Shown: positions 17,630-26,717, counted from the first letter of the stretch. The stretch: 34,594 bases of DNA from Parendozoicomonas sp. Alg238-R29 (GCF_947331445.1 NZ_CAMZOG010000052.1:1-34594), one strand, 5' to 3'. The notes: generated by a model not told the origin, from the letters alone. Made by a program: numbers and translations.

Positions 17630-18265
17630 TCATGGATTCCAGCGCAGAAAGTTACTCAGCAACTGCAGGCCACACTTAGCGCTTTTTTCAGGGTGGAATT
17701 GCACCGCAAACAAATTGTCACGGGTTAATGCTGCATCCAGTTGGACACCGTACTGGCAAGTGCCAGCTACCAGTGCCCTTTCCTCACACTGGGCGTAGTA
17801 GCTGTGAACAAAATAGAAGCGGCTGTCATCCTCAATACCATTCCATAAAGCATGTTCTGACTGCTTTACCCGGCTCCACCCCATGTGGGGAACTTTCAAA
17901 TGTTCACCATTTTCATAGAGGTCACGCCCAAAATAGCGGACATTACCAGGCAGCAAGCCTATGCAATCGACTCCGCCATTTTCTTCACTGTGACTCAGCA
18001 AAACCTGCATGCCTACACAGATACCCAGCAGAGGTTTGCTTTTCACCACATCTTTAACCAGCTCATCAACACCAAGGCGTTTGATCTCTGACATACAATC
18101 GCGAATGGCGCCAACACCAGGCAAGACAACACGATCAGCGTTGTGGATAACTTTTTCGTCTGAGGTTATCCGAACCTTCATACCCTCAGGAGCCACATGC
18201 TCCAGGGCCTTGAATGCCGAGTGAAGGTTACCCATTCCATAATCAATAACCGCAACGGTTTGCAT
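17630..18265 (-). CDS. hisH: imidazole glycerol phosphate synthase glutaminase subunit HisH
   Basis: HisH is a class I glutamine amidotransferase that supplies ammonia to HisF. The triad is visible: nucleophile Cys in [11 protein letters not shown], and His and Glu in VQFHPEKS near the C terminus. [11 protein letters not shown] at the start and [13 protein letters not shown] (oxyanion-strand region) are typical. Length is 211 residues, as expected. It lies 27 bases after hisB and 21 before hisF. Confidence 0.97.
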   Translation of the reverse strand: MQTVAVIDYGMGNLHSAFKALEHVAPEGMKVRITSDEKVIHNADRVVLPGVGAIRDCMSEIKRLGVDELVKDVVKSKPLLGICVGMQVLLSHSEENGGVDCIGLLPGNVRYFGRDLYENGEHLKVPHMGWSRVKQSEHALWNGIEDDSRFYFVHSYYAQCEERALVAGTCQYGVQLDAALTRDNLFAVQFHPEKSAKCGLQLLSNFLRWNP

Positions 18266-18292
18266 GCACTTACTTCCTATAAAACAGGTGCT

Positions 18293-18886
18293 CTAGAGAG
18301 TGCCTTTAGTTGAAGGCATTTGCCCAGCCATACGCTCATCAGCTTCAAGCGCCATACGCAGAGCACGGCCGAAGGCTTTAAAGACTGTTTCAATCTGGTG
18401 GTGAGTATTTGAGCCACGGAGATTATCCACATGCAAGGAAACCTTGGCGTGATTCACAAAGCCCTGAAAGAACTCTTGAAACAGATCCACATCAAAACCA
18501 CCTACAGAAGCACGAGTGTAATCCACATTGAATATCAAACCCGGGCGACCAGAGAAGTCAATAACAACACGGGACAATGCTTCATCCAGAGGAACATAAG
18601 CGTGGCCGTAACGACGAATTCCCTTTTTATCGCCCACAGCTTTATCAAAAGCCTGGCCAAGGGTAATACCAATATCTTCTACCGTATGGTGATCATCAAT
18701 GTGTCGATCACCATCAGCCTGAATATTCAGATCAATCAGGCCATGGCGGGCAATTTGATCCATCATATGCTCAAGGAAAGGGACTCCGGTATCGAAGGCA
18801 GCAGAGCCGGAACCATCAAGATTAATTTCCACTTTAATCTGGGTTTCCAGAGTATCTCGCTCTACGTTTGCCTTACGGTCAGCCAT
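18293..18886 (-). CDS. hisB: imidazoleglycerol-phosphate dehydratase (monofunctional HisB)
   Basis: HisB removes water from IGP to give imidazole acetol phosphate, the step after HisF/HisH. The two internally related metal-binding motifs are present, [14 protein letters not shown] and [33 protein letters not shown] and DFSGRPGL also match the family. At 197 residues it is the single-domain form without the HolPase domain of enterobacteria. It is the first gene of a leftward hisB-hisH-hisF unit, with about 200 bases separating it from the divergent panZ-like gene. Confidence 0.97.
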   Translation of the reverse strand: MADRKANVERDTLETQIKVEINLDGSGSAAFDTGVPFLEHMMDQIARHGLIDLNIQADGDRHIDDHHTVEDIGITLGQAFDKAVGDKKGIRRYGHAYVPLDEALSRVVIDFSGRPGLIFNVDYTRASVGGFDVDLFQEFFQGFVNHAKVSLHVDNLRGSNTHHQIETVFKAFGRALRMALEADERMAGQMPSTKGTL

Positions 18887-19093
18887 GATGATAGTTCCAG
18901 GTTAGTTTTACTCTGAGTTCAGCTCCGCCAGTAATGGTGACACTGGCAGTCTGCATTTATTTTTCACGGTGCTGGCAGGGATTATATGTTCACCGACTCC
19001 TGTTGCCCAGTAATCAGAGGGTAGACCTTGTTATTCCCGGCAAGGCTCTTAATATGCCTTCATCAATGGGAAATCACACATAAGAGTCTCGAT

Positions 19094-19492
19094 ATGCCAG
19101 TAATTGTTGAGCACATACATAATCCTACTGCCGACGATCAGAATGACCTCACCAAAACATATAATGATGCTCCAGACTGGCTGAAAACAGCTGAGCAAGC
19201 TGGACAATGGATGACAGACATTCTGTCTTCATCCGAAACTGCGCTCTATGCTGGTCGTTTCAATGATCGCCTGATTGCTGCTGCCGTTGTTCAAAAGTCT
19301 GAAAGCAACTGGCATTTAGTCTGGCTGAATGTTCGCTCGGTAACCCGTGATCGTTGCGTTGGCCGACGTATTATTTCCGAGCTTCAAAGAATGGCTAATG
19401 AACATGACTGCTCACTTTCTGCGGAGAAACCAGCAGACCAGCAAGTCGTTGAAAAATTTCCCAGCTATTTAAAAGAGCTTATGGCTTATTAA
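19094..19492 (+). CDS. PanZ/PanM-like acetyltransferase-fold protein
   Basis: This protein is 132 residues from the ATG at 19094, with AAGAG seven bases upstream. The longer frame from 19028 adds 22 unlikely residues. The GNAT-like fold resembles E. coli PanZ, which binds acetyl-CoA, triggers maturation of aspartate decarboxylase PanD and feeds back on pantothenate synthesis. Matching elements are the central ALYAGRFNDRLIAAAVV (PanZ: IYAARFNERLLAAVRV) and the acetyl-CoA loop region VRSVTRDRCVGRRIISEL. The last residues KELMAY and the stop codon form the first unit of a 20-bp tandem repeat running downstream. panD is not in the window. The assignment is by motif recall. Confidence 0.7.
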   Translation: MPVIVEHIHNPTADDQNDLTKTYNDAPDWLKTAEQAGQWMTDILSSSETALYAGRFNDRLIAAAVVQKSESNWHLVWLNVRSVTRDRCVGRRIISELQRMANEHDCSLSAEKPADQQVVEKFPSYLKELMAY

Positions 19493-19668
19493 AAGGGCTT
19501 ATGGCTTATTAAAAGAGCTTATGGCTTATTAAAAGAGCTTATGGCTTATTAAAAGAGCTTATGGCTTATTAAAAGGGCTTATGGCTTATTAAAAGAGCTT
19601 ATGGCTTATTAAAAGAGCTTATGGCTTATTAAAAGAGCTTATGGCTTATTAAAAGAGCTTATGGCTTA
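19471..19668. repeat. 20-bp tandem repeat, about 10 copies, covering the panZ-like gene's stop codon
   Basis: The unit AAAAGAGCTTATGGCTTATT is repeated head to tail from 19471, with nine full copies and a tenth that ends after 18 bases. Copies 2 and 6 carry a single A-to-G change (AAAAGGGCTT) and all others are identical, which points to recent expansion, possibly in 80-bp steps. The first copy is the coding 3' end of the panZ-like gene including its TAA, so the array arose from that gene's tail. Copy-number change would not alter the protein. The far edge holds the stop codon of a small leftward frame. There are no unique spacers, so this is a minisatellite and not a CRISPR array. Confidence 0.95.
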
Positions 19669-19835
19669 GGTTTTCGAAGCCAGGCTTGGGATATTTCTCG
19701 TAGCGTTCTCCCTCGTAAAAAGAAACGTGGAAAAATAATTCCTGCAACTAAAGAGATCGCCACCAGAAAGGCCAGGAGCATACTTCTGGCCATGTGGTTA
19801 ATCGAGAGGACATCAAACTGGTGATTTTGGGACAT
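19659..19835 (-). CDS. small membrane ORF, possibly a remnant
   Basis: A 58-residue leftward frame starts at ATG 19833-19835 and stops inside the last copy of the 20-bp repeat. It encodes a polar N terminus, one clear membrane helix (MLLAFLVAISLVAGIIFPRF) and a basic tail (RGRTLREISQAWLRKPKP). No good ribosome site precedes it. It lies 41 bases downstream of the ThrE-like fragment on the same strand, so it could be the last helix of that gene after an internal deletion. I do not recognise it with certainty. Confidence 0.4.
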   Translation of the reverse strand: MSQNHQFDVLSINHMARSMLLAFLVAISLVAGIIFPRFFLRGRTLREISQAWLRKPKP

Positions 19836-19876
19836 TAAGAACTGGTGCTGACATGTACCCCACTGAAAGCATTTGG

Positions 19877-20377
19877 TTACGTACTGGTAAGCCTACTGCT
19901 GTACAAATCAGAGTCATTAACATAATTGGGATAACGCTGACTCTCCGACTCTTTGATTTTATCGAAAGCGGACTTGATACCAGCAAGACTCATTGAGGTG
20001 TGCATAGCATTCCAGCTGAGCTGGTTCAGCCTGTCGCAGGTATCCATGTTCACAGCCATCTCAGAGATTCGCCGTACCACCGTATAACGCTGAGACATTG
20101 TGTGAATGATCATAACAACACCTGAACAATCGATCAGTGTATCTGCCTCGTAACCCAGCTTTTCTAATAACCTTCCCAGTATCCAGTAAGTCCTCTGGGT
20201 ATGGCATCCAGACTTTATTAACAGCAGAACGATATCCGATAAAACATGAGCTTCTTCAACCAGGTCGTTATCGTCGGTATTTGCACCTGAGCACTTCATC
20301 GCATCACAGCCAGCACACAAGAACAGCAATTCTAGCAACGGCGTCAACAAGCACCACGCACACAGAATAATGAGCAA
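19877..20377 (-). pseudogene. truncated ThrE/YjjP-like exporter fragment
   Basis: This 166-codon leftward frame contains, from about residue 35 to 150, a pattern like the cytoplasmic N-terminal domain of ThrE/YjjP (DUF1212) amino-acid or carboxylate exporters. It shows LLIKSGCHTQRTYWILGRLL, then LGYEADTL, SGVVMIIHT, AVNMDTCDRLNQLSW and ESQRYPNYV. In the family this domain (~115 residues) is followed by several membrane helices. Here the frame ends within 15 residues of RYP, so the transport part is missing. The first ~26 residues are hydrophobic, Cys-rich and atypical, and a start at 20299 may be closer to the original. I call it a decayed gene next to an expanded repeat. Confidence 0.55.
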
Positions 20378-20460
20378 GATAAATTATTAAAGACCGCCAA
20401 TATCTTGCAAAAGGCAGCCGATAACTTAGATTGAAAAGTGTTAGCTATGGAATTTTTTTA

Positions 20461-23439
20461 ATGAATGGACGCAAAGGCTCCCTGCCTACTTTGTTGGCAT
20501 TGAGTGTTGCTGCTGCTATTGGCAGCGGCTCGTTTGCACCTGCCTCTCACTCTGTCACGCCACTACCTTCCACATATACTGCCAGTTGGGAATGTACAGC
20601 TGCCATGCATCAGGATTGGCAATGCAGTTCAAAGCCCGGCCAGCCTTATGCTGAGAATCTTGAAGAAATTGCAGATAAACGCAGTACGCTGAGAGGCACC
20701 TTTGCTCACTTGATGCAACAGACGTTCAAGAACACACAAACTACTGAAGTCTCCCAAAGGGAAAAATTAATAGAAAGAATTGCACACTCTTCTATCGCAA
20801 AAAAGATTATGGAACAGGCTCCATTAACCCGTTCCATGGCAGACAAAGATTGGGTAAACCGCCTGAGTTCACGAACATCCTGGCCTGAAGATCAGGATCT
20901 GCTCCCGGGTAAACGGGAGCCAAGAGCACAACCGGCACTCACTAGCCGGGAAGTTTCAGAAGAAGAGGTTAGTCGTTCCGTCTTGCTTTCTGATTGGTTG
21001 AACAGGGCTCGTAAACGAGCGGCCTGGCCAACAGATGGTAAAACTGATGAACCTGCCTCTAATCTTGTTGGTTCCCGGAGCCATATAGCGTCGGGGCTGG
21101 CCGAAACGAAAAAAGAGAAATCAGTTTTCAACAAAGAACGCCGCCTTTATGCGGATGACTGGCTGGACAAAGCAGGACAGAGAACCTCGTGGGCTGAAGC
21201 TGAGCAGGCAAAGAAAACCACCAATCAGGAAATCGAAGAGGCCGAAGAAGCTGTTGACGGAATGGTGGCTGCCAACGAACAAATCAATGAAAAAGGCTTG
21301 CCTGCTGACGAGCAGACTGACAGCCCCAATATGAAGCTGATCAGCAGCATTACCCTGCAAGATGACGCTGCACAAATGGCATCGGGTACTGCGCTTACTT
21401 CTGAAGAACAACAGACTGGAGAGATAACAGAACCTGAGCCAACACCTCCTCGCCCAATGGGTTTTGGAGACAGGCTGCTCGCCCACCAAGCTTCCAGTTC
21501 ATCAAACTATCAAGGCGGAATTGCGCCACCAGTCAGTGTTCAATCTGCACAAATGGGAATGCCTTCGTTCCAGATGCAAATGGCTCAGAATCAGAACCTT
21601 TCGTCCATGCAGCCAAGTGTGCCACTTCCTCCACAACAACCGCCACAATGGCTTCCGAACTTAGAGGTAACTCCATCGGAGCGACTTGCCAAGGCTTACC
21701 CAAAACAGAATCAAAATCCGCGCAGATATATGCCCTGGCAGCGCAGTGCTACGCCCGAGCAGTGGAAAAATGCGCCCTCTGGCACAGCTATGCCGAGCCA
21801 CAGTTTTAACAGCTCGAGACCAGCAAATACGTTTGTAACGCCAGATGATATTCCTCTTCCAAACGGGCAACCTGTACAGCTGCCACCATCGCCTCAAAGT
21901 GAAACAGCACAAATCAATACGATTGGAAGAAGCTGGTCTTTATCCGGTCAGATGATTGCTCAACAGGCTCCGCAGGTTATGAACCCTGTCCCAGAGCCTG
22001 TTATCGTTCACAACACAGAAGATACAAACTGGCCTGAGCCACAATACACTGCTAGCAGTAGGCTGGCTCCAGAACTTCCGTCTTATGCAGGAAAACCTGT
22101 GTGGCCTGGTGCCCATTCTATTCCTCGCACCACCCCGAAAGCAGACAGCAATGTTATAAGGCGCCAGCCAAACAATCTGCGAACCTACCGCAGACCTCCA
22201 CCTGTTTCGCCGCGAGACATTTACAAACTGGCCTCAGCTCAGGAACCCACGTCTGCCGGCCCGCTTCAAAAGTCTGTGCCATCACCATTCCACCAGCCTC
22301 AGCAGCAAAAGCCTAAAGGGCCAAATTCGAGCGATCGTTTACGTGAAAGCACTCGTGAACCTGCGGCCGCAGTGGAACCCAAAAAGGCTCAACCTTATAA
22401 ACCACAACCATCAGAGCCAACGAATTATTTACCGGGTTTGCAACATGCCAGCATAACGCCTCAAGTACAGCGCAAGGCTTCGGTTAACGAAATGCTGCAC
22501 GCTCCCGAAAACAGTTTCTCCGTACAATGGCTGGCAACAACTCAGCCCGCTCAGATTACCCGGCTGAAACAGCACTACCCTTTATTGAAAGATGCCACAG
22601 TCGTTCGCTTTCTCAGCAACGGGCAAACCTGGCACATTCTGTTATCGGGAATATTCCCTGACATCCCATCAGCCATGGCTTACCTACGCACTGAAGAATT
22701 CCGGGATATGACCAAAAGGCTGAATCCCTGGACTCGGCCGTTATCAGGTTTAAAAAAACTCGATCTTGTTAGGCCAAATATTGCCAATGCTCCTGTGGCT
22801 GCAGCCAAACCTTCAAGCGAACAGAAAGCTTTACCTCAGGGGCAATACACTATTCAGTGGATGTCTGCAGAAAATCCAGCCGTACTGAAAGATTTGCGGA
22901 ACAGATTCCCCCAGCTGACAAGCGCTGAGGTTGTGATGCTTAATCGAAGCAATAAAGTGCAATACTTGCTCATTCAGGGGCGCTTTAGGAGTCATCAAGC
23001 GGTAACCGATGCTCTCCAAACTCCTGCACTGTCTCAACTAACAAGACAAATGAAGCCAAAAGCTCGGCCAATGGCCAGCCTTAAGCACAACACTTCGATT
23101 ATTCGTCAACCAGTATTCACTCAAGTCAGCCTACCTATAGACAGACAAACCAGCCAAATTCTGAACGCTCCAGACGGTTCGTTCACAATTCAATGGCTGG
23201 CAGCTCACAAGCCAAAAGTGTTGGAAAAGCTGAAGACCAAGTACCCTACCCTGAACACTGCAGAGACAATTCATTTTCGCAGAAATGAAAAAGATTGGTA
23301 CGTTCTGGTTCAGGGGCAATACTCCAGCTACCGGGATGCAATGAATGCTCTCAATGCTCCTCAGTTTCAGGAACTGACCGGCAGGCTTAAACCATGGACC
23401 AGAAAAATCTCTGGCCTTCGTAGCGCTGCTGGCAGTTAA
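20461..23439 (+). CDS. large exported protein with three tandem SPOR-like repeats
   Basis: The ATG at 20461 gives 992 residues; a TTG 30 bases earlier is less likely. A signal peptide (MNGRKGSLPTLLALSVAAAI, cleavage near SGSFA) is followed by WECTAAMHQDWQC, a possible disulfide pair. Residues ~125-250 hold three copies of a short motif: DWVNRLSSRTSWPE, DWLNRARKRAAWPT and DWLDKAGQRTSWAE. Residues ~300-670 are Pro/Gln/Ser-rich and probably disordered. The C terminus has three ~85-residue SPOR-like repeats (~684-767, ~796-879, ~909-987), each with a (S/T)(V/I)QW core, an LL-(S/I/V)-G-strand and a basic tail such as RLKPWTR. SPOR domains usually bind denuded septal peptidoglycan, and most proteins have one. 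A periplasmic cell-envelope or division role is inferred. Confidence 0.75.
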   Translation: MNGRKGSLPTLLALSVAAAIGSGSFAPASHSVTPLPSTYTASWECTAAMHQDWQCSSKPGQPYAENLEEIADKRSTLRGTFAHLMQQTFKNTQTTEVSQREKLIERIAHSSIAKKIMEQAPLTRSMADKDWVNRLSSRTSWPEDQDLLPGKREPRAQPALTSREVSEEEVSRSVLLSDWLNRARKRAAWPTDGKTDEPASNLVGSRSHIASGLAETKKEKSVFNKERRLYADDWLDKAGQRTSWAEAEQAKKTTNQEIEEAEEAVDGMVAANEQINEKGLPADEQTDSPNMKLISSITLQDDAAQMASGTALTSEEQQTGEITEPEPTPPRPMGFGDRLLAHQASSSSNYQGGIAPPVSVQSAQMGMPSFQMQMAQNQNLSSMQPSVPLPPQQPPQWLPNLEVTPSERLAKAYPKQNQNPRRYMPWQRSATPEQWKNAPSGTAMPSHSFNSSRPANTFVTPDDIPLPNGQPVQLPPSPQSETAQINTIGRSWSLSGQMIAQQAPQVMNPVPEPVIVHNTEDTNWPEPQYTASSRLAPELPSYAGKPVWPGAHSIPRTTPKADSNVIRRQPNNLRTYRRPPPVSPRDIYKLASAQEPTSAGPLQKSVPSPFHQPQQQKPKGPNSSDRLRESTREPAAAVEPKKAQPYKPQPSEPTNYLPGLQHASITPQVQRKASVNEMLHAPENSFSVQWLATTQPAQITRLKQHYPLLKDATVVRFLSNGQTWHILLSGIFPDIPSAMAYLRTEEFRDMTKRLNPWTRPLSGLKKLDLVRPNIANAPVAAAKPSSEQKALPQGQYTIQWMSAENPAVLKDLRNRFPQLTSAEVVMLNRSNKVQYLLIQGRFRSHQAVTDALQTPALSQLTRQMKPKARPMASLKHNTSIIRQPVFTQVSLPIDRQTSQILNAPDGSFTIQWLAAHKPKVLEKLKTKYPTLNTAETIHFRRNEKDWYVLVQGQYSSYRDAMNALNAPQFQELTGRLKPWTRKISGLRSAAGS

Positions 23440-23448
23440 TTTTTCAGT

Positions 23449-24342
23449 TTAGAATTTATAGATGACTGCAAAGTAATTACCAAACCCTGTGGTTTTTTGC
23501 TTCCTTGAACCGTATTTGGCACCATCCTTAAAGTTAGCCATATCTTTGTAGTACTTAAGACCATAACCTAATGACCACTGGTCACTGTGCCAGTAAAACC
23601 CGTGATACCACTCAACCGAGTCTTTTGTTCTGGTGTTGTCAGAATCTGCCAGTTTGTCGTACTTAAACTTGTAATCAAGATATCCCTGATATGCGATAAA
23701 TGACTTATTCTCAAAAAAGTAAAATGGTTTGAACCAGTTACTTGTCCAGATATAACCACTCCATTTGCTTTCATCTGCCGCGCCAAAATTTTCTCTCGAA
23801 TATCGAGCCATCAGGTTTGTGCCAACAAGCCCAAACCAGGGCACTTCAACATCAACCCCAAGGCCAACAAACTGGTCGAAAAGTGCTCTATCCCCAACGT
23901 TCAAGAGATTGGAAATATAAACTTCCTTTACTGGCCCAAATGAAAGATCTGTATGGAACAGCGCATCGAGAGATATGCGTGGAGCAAACTTGAAGAAGAA
24001 ATTATCCCCGTCGTGTAGATCATCACCGTTGCTATCGAAAATATCGAATACGTCTAAATAACCATATAACTGAAAAATCCCATTTCGACCGCCAAACTCC
24101 ATCTCAAAATATGTATCCCGCTCATTACCATATGGGAGTTTATTGTTGTAACTCTGCATGAGGTTAAATTGAAGCCATTTGAAATCATTCTTATGAATAT
24201 CGCCGTCACGATAGTCCGCTGCGTACGCTCCACCTCCCCATAAGCCAAGGCTTATAAGAAGTATTAATATACGGCGAGCCTGATTCTTGAAAACAGCTTC
24301 TGTAACATATTTATAAATGGGGTTATGCATGGGGTTATGCAT
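23449..24342 (-). CDS. Tsx/OmpK-like outer membrane channel
   Basis: The protein is about 297 residues from the ATG at 24342. A second in-frame ATG lies 12 bases later because of a direct 12-bp duplication (MHNPMHNP), and a TTG at 24372 is unlikely. After a signal peptide (ILILLISLGLWGGGAYA) the mature part starts DYRDGDIHKNDFKWLQFNLM. It continues with FEMEFGGRNGIFQLYGYLDV, FKFAPRISLDAL, LSFGPVKEVYIS, NWFKPFYFFE, FIAYQGYLDYKF and a C-terminal aromatic FAVIYKF. These are hallmarks of the nucleoside-specific channel Tsx family and closest to the Vibrio OmpK type. It forms a 12-strand beta barrel in the outer membrane and may also serve as a phage receptor. It converges on the SPOR-protein gene with 9 bases between stops. 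Confidence 0.88.
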   Translation of the reverse strand: MHNPMHNPIYKYVTEAVFKNQARRILILLISLGLWGGGAYAADYRDGDIHKNDFKWLQFNLMQSYNNKLPYGNERDTYFEMEFGGRNGIFQLYGYLDVFDIFDSNGDDLHDGDNFFFKFAPRISLDALFHTDLSFGPVKEVYISNLLNVGDRALFDQFVGLGVDVEVPWFGLVGTNLMARYSRENFGAADESKWSGYIWTSNWFKPFYFFENKSFIAYQGYLDYKFKYDKLADSDNTRTKDSVEWYHGFYWHSDQWSLGYGLKYYKDMANFKDGAKYGSRKQKTTGFGNYFAVIYKF

Positions 24343-24514
24343 GATAAATACCAATCGAATACTGGAAGACAACAGGTCAATAGCAAGTCAAAGAGTTTAG
24401 CCGCTCTCGGAGTGTTCGTAGCGAGATGTTGGGTATATGATTACAAGTTCTATTAATCTCAGTACTAGGCTGTGTTTGCCCTAACGCTGAAATTATTCAT
24501 CATAAAATTGTTTA

Positions 24515-24520
24515 TATAAT
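24515..24520 (+). promoter_or_regulatory. possible -10 element upstream of asmA
   Basis: A perfect TATAAT lies 31 bases before the asmA ATG in an AT-rich stretch (TTGTTTATATAATCCC). No good -35 hexamer is seen 16-18 bases upstream, so the promoter call is tentative. Confidence 0.35.
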
Positions 24521-24551
24521 CCCAATCTCAATATCCAGAGGGCAATCAGGT

Positions 24552-26612
24552 ATGAAAGCTTTATTCAAATGGGCCGGAGGAGCCATTGTCGTCCTTCTGC
24601 TGCTTGGGGTGGCTGCATCTCTCATCCTGCCGATGGTTATCAACCCTAACGATTACAAGGGCAAGATTTCCGAGCTCGTTCATGACGAAACCGGAATGAC
24701 TCTGGTTATTAACGGCGATATTGGCTGGTCAGTATTCCCCTGGGTTGGTCTTAGCATTAATGACCTCACACTCGACGACCCCCAAAAACAGCCTTTAGGC
24801 ACCCTTAAGCATGTAGCAGTGAAAGTGAAACTAATGCCGCTGTTGCAGAAGCAGCTAGATATTTCCATTCTTGAGCTGGACGGCCTAAACCTGAATATGG
24901 TTGTGGACAAAAACGGTCAGGCAAACTGGCAGCCAGCCATTAAACCTTCAACTACAGCACAAGCTCCCGCTACGCCAGCCTCTGCCCCACCGGAAGAAGG
25001 TAATGAATCGACACCTTTTCTTGCTGATCTACATGTCGCGGGTGTCGCTATTACAGATATTTCTGTGAACTATCAGGATATTCCAGCCAAGCAAAAAGTT
25101 TCCATTACTGACGCCCAACTGAAAACCGGAGCCATCAGCTTTGGCAAGCCATTTACCCTAACGTCCTCATTCATGCTGGACAACCAGAACCCTGCAGTGA
25201 AAGCGAAGATCAGCCTTGATGGCATGATTACCCCTAACCCTGCCAAAGCCAGCTATACCATTGATGACCTCAAGCTGTCCGTTACTCCAGCAGTAAAAGG
25301 TGACGCAAAAACCCTGACTGTTGATGGCAATATTGCCATTCAGGGGCAGAAGTTAAATGGCAAGCTCACCCTTGGGCCAACCGATATCGCCAGCTTTATG
25401 CAGCAGCTGAATATGCCACTTCCAGCACTCGCAGGTGGAGATAAGGTATTGCGAAAAGTCAGCATTGGAACTGACTTCAAGGCCGACAGTAACAGTCTTA
25501 CTCTCACAGATATGTTCGCAGTACTGGACAACAATGAGCTAAAAGGCAGCTTCGCAGTTACCGATCTGAAAAAGCAGGCTATTACATTCAACATCAAGGG
25601 AAATGACTTTATTGTTGACCCTTATATGCCTGTCGCTGAACAAATATCTTCAGCAGACACCAAATCAACTGAAGCCGAACAGCCCTCAGCTGGCGGAGCT
25701 TCCAAACCTCAAACCACAGCTGATCCGGTTATTATTCCGGTAGATGTCATTAAAAAACTGAATGTTCACGGCAAAGCTCAACTGGCTTCTCTGACCGTAA
25801 AAGATTTCCGGTTTGATAAACCAAACCTGGAAATCAAAGCTGCCGATGGTTATGCACAACTCTCCAGCCTGAAAGCTGGTTTTTATAATGGTGATATCAG
25901 TGCTGCGGCTACTGTAGATGTACGTGGTCGCCTGGAGAAGAACCCACAGGTTTCTGCGAAAGCGGATATCAAAGCCATCAGCCTCCCAGCTCTTGCCAAA
26001 CAGGTAACCGATCTGGAAAAGGTTACTGGTGATGCCAATGCCAGCCTGAAGATTCTTTCCCACGGCCTGACACAAGCACAACTCACCAAAGGCCTGAATG
26101 GTAATGTGGATTTCAATATTACCGATGGATCTTTGTTAGGTACCAACTTTAACGAAATGGTATGTGGCGTTATCGCCAAGGTGCGCAAACAGGAGTCCAC
26201 CAAAACAGACTGGCCAGATGAAACAACTTTCCGCACTCTCAAAGGCTCAGTCAACATTGTTGATGGCATAGCCCGCAATAACGACCTTACTGCCGCGCTG
26301 GCGCAGCTGAACCTGAAAGGCGATGGTAATGTTGATCTCGTTAACCAGTCTCTGGATTACCACCTTGGCCTGACTATCACTGGCGAGACTACAAACGATG
26401 AAGATTCTGCCTGCCGCATTAACGAGAAGTATGCTGACATCACCTGGCCTGTGCGCTGTAAGGGGAAGTTGGGCAGCGGCAACCTGTGTGGCATAGACGA
26501 CCAGCGTCTTGGTCAGACTCTGGGCAAAATTGCCGAGAAAGAAATCAAAGGTAAGCTGCAGAAGAAACTTGAAGAAAAACTGGGCGGTTCTTTGAAAGGA
26601 CTGTTTAACTAA
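24552..26612 (+). CDS. asmA: AsmA family envelope protein
   Basis: This 686-residue protein has one N-terminal membrane anchor (FKWAGGAIVVLLLLGVAAS, residues ~5-30) and a large periplasmic part. AsmA-like proteins are repeating-beta-groove proteins linked to phospholipid transport and outer-membrane assembly. Family features are INPNDYKGKISELV, then GDIGWSVFPWVGLSINDL near residues 56-75, the strand-rich middle, and the C-terminal domain VNIVDGIARNNDLTAAL followed by GEGNVDL-like strands (here GDGNVDLVNQSLDY). Two cysteine-containing segments near the end (DSACRINEKY, RCKGKLG) are typical of the Pseudomonas-type protein. It lies 105 bases upstream of mutY, the order seen in Pseudomonas. Confidence 0.9.
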   Translation: MKALFKWAGGAIVVLLLLGVAASLILPMVINPNDYKGKISELVHDETGMTLVINGDIGWSVFPWVGLSINDLTLDDPQKQPLGTLKHVAVKVKLMPLLQKQLDISILELDGLNLNMVVDKNGQANWQPAIKPSTTAQAPATPASAPPEEGNESTPFLADLHVAGVAITDISVNYQDIPAKQKVSITDAQLKTGAISFGKPFTLTSSFMLDNQNPAVKAKISLDGMITPNPAKASYTIDDLKLSVTPAVKGDAKTLTVDGNIAIQGQKLNGKLTLGPTDIASFMQQLNMPLPALAGGDKVLRKVSIGTDFKADSNSLTLTDMFAVLDNNELKGSFAVTDLKKQAITFNIKGNDFIVDPYMPVAEQISSADTKSTEAEQPSAGGASKPQTTADPVIIPVDVIKKLNVHGKAQLASLTVKDFRFDKPNLEIKAADGYAQLSSLKAGFYNGDISAAATVDVRGRLEKNPQVSAKADIKAISLPALAKQVTDLEKVTGDANASLKILSHGLTQAQLTKGLNGNVDFNITDGSLLGTNFNEMVCGVIAKVRKQESTKTDWPDETTFRTLKGSVNIVDGIARNNDLTAALAQLNLKGDGNVDLVNQSLDYHLGLTITGETTNDEDSACRINEKYADITWPVRCKGKLGSGNLCGIDDQRLGQTLGKIAEKEIKGKLQKKLEEKLGGSLKGLFN

Positions 26613-26622
26613 AACGACTTAG

Positions 26623-26648
26623 GAGGCGGTTATGCTGCCGCTTCTTTT
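26623..26648 (+). terminator. candidate terminator after asmA
   Basis: GAGGCGG (26623-26629) can pair with CCGCTTC (26638-26644), seven pairs including one G-T, around an 8-base loop. TTTTCG follows on the right. It would reduce transcription from asmA into mutY. The stem is short, so this is a moderate call. Confidence 0.45.
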
Positions 26649-26717
26649 CGTCCGGTTGCAATAATTTCTGCGACAGAGACAATCTCCTTCTGTTATTCCA
26701 CTTCTAATAAAAGACTG

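Noticed and set aside
19471-19668. CRISPR array
   Set aside because: Units are directly contiguous with no spacers, and no cas genes are present.
19669-19810. Rightward frame running out of the repeat array (RSVLPRKKKRGK...)
   Set aside because: It has no start codon outside the repeat and no ribosome site; the opposite strand gives a more credible membrane segment.
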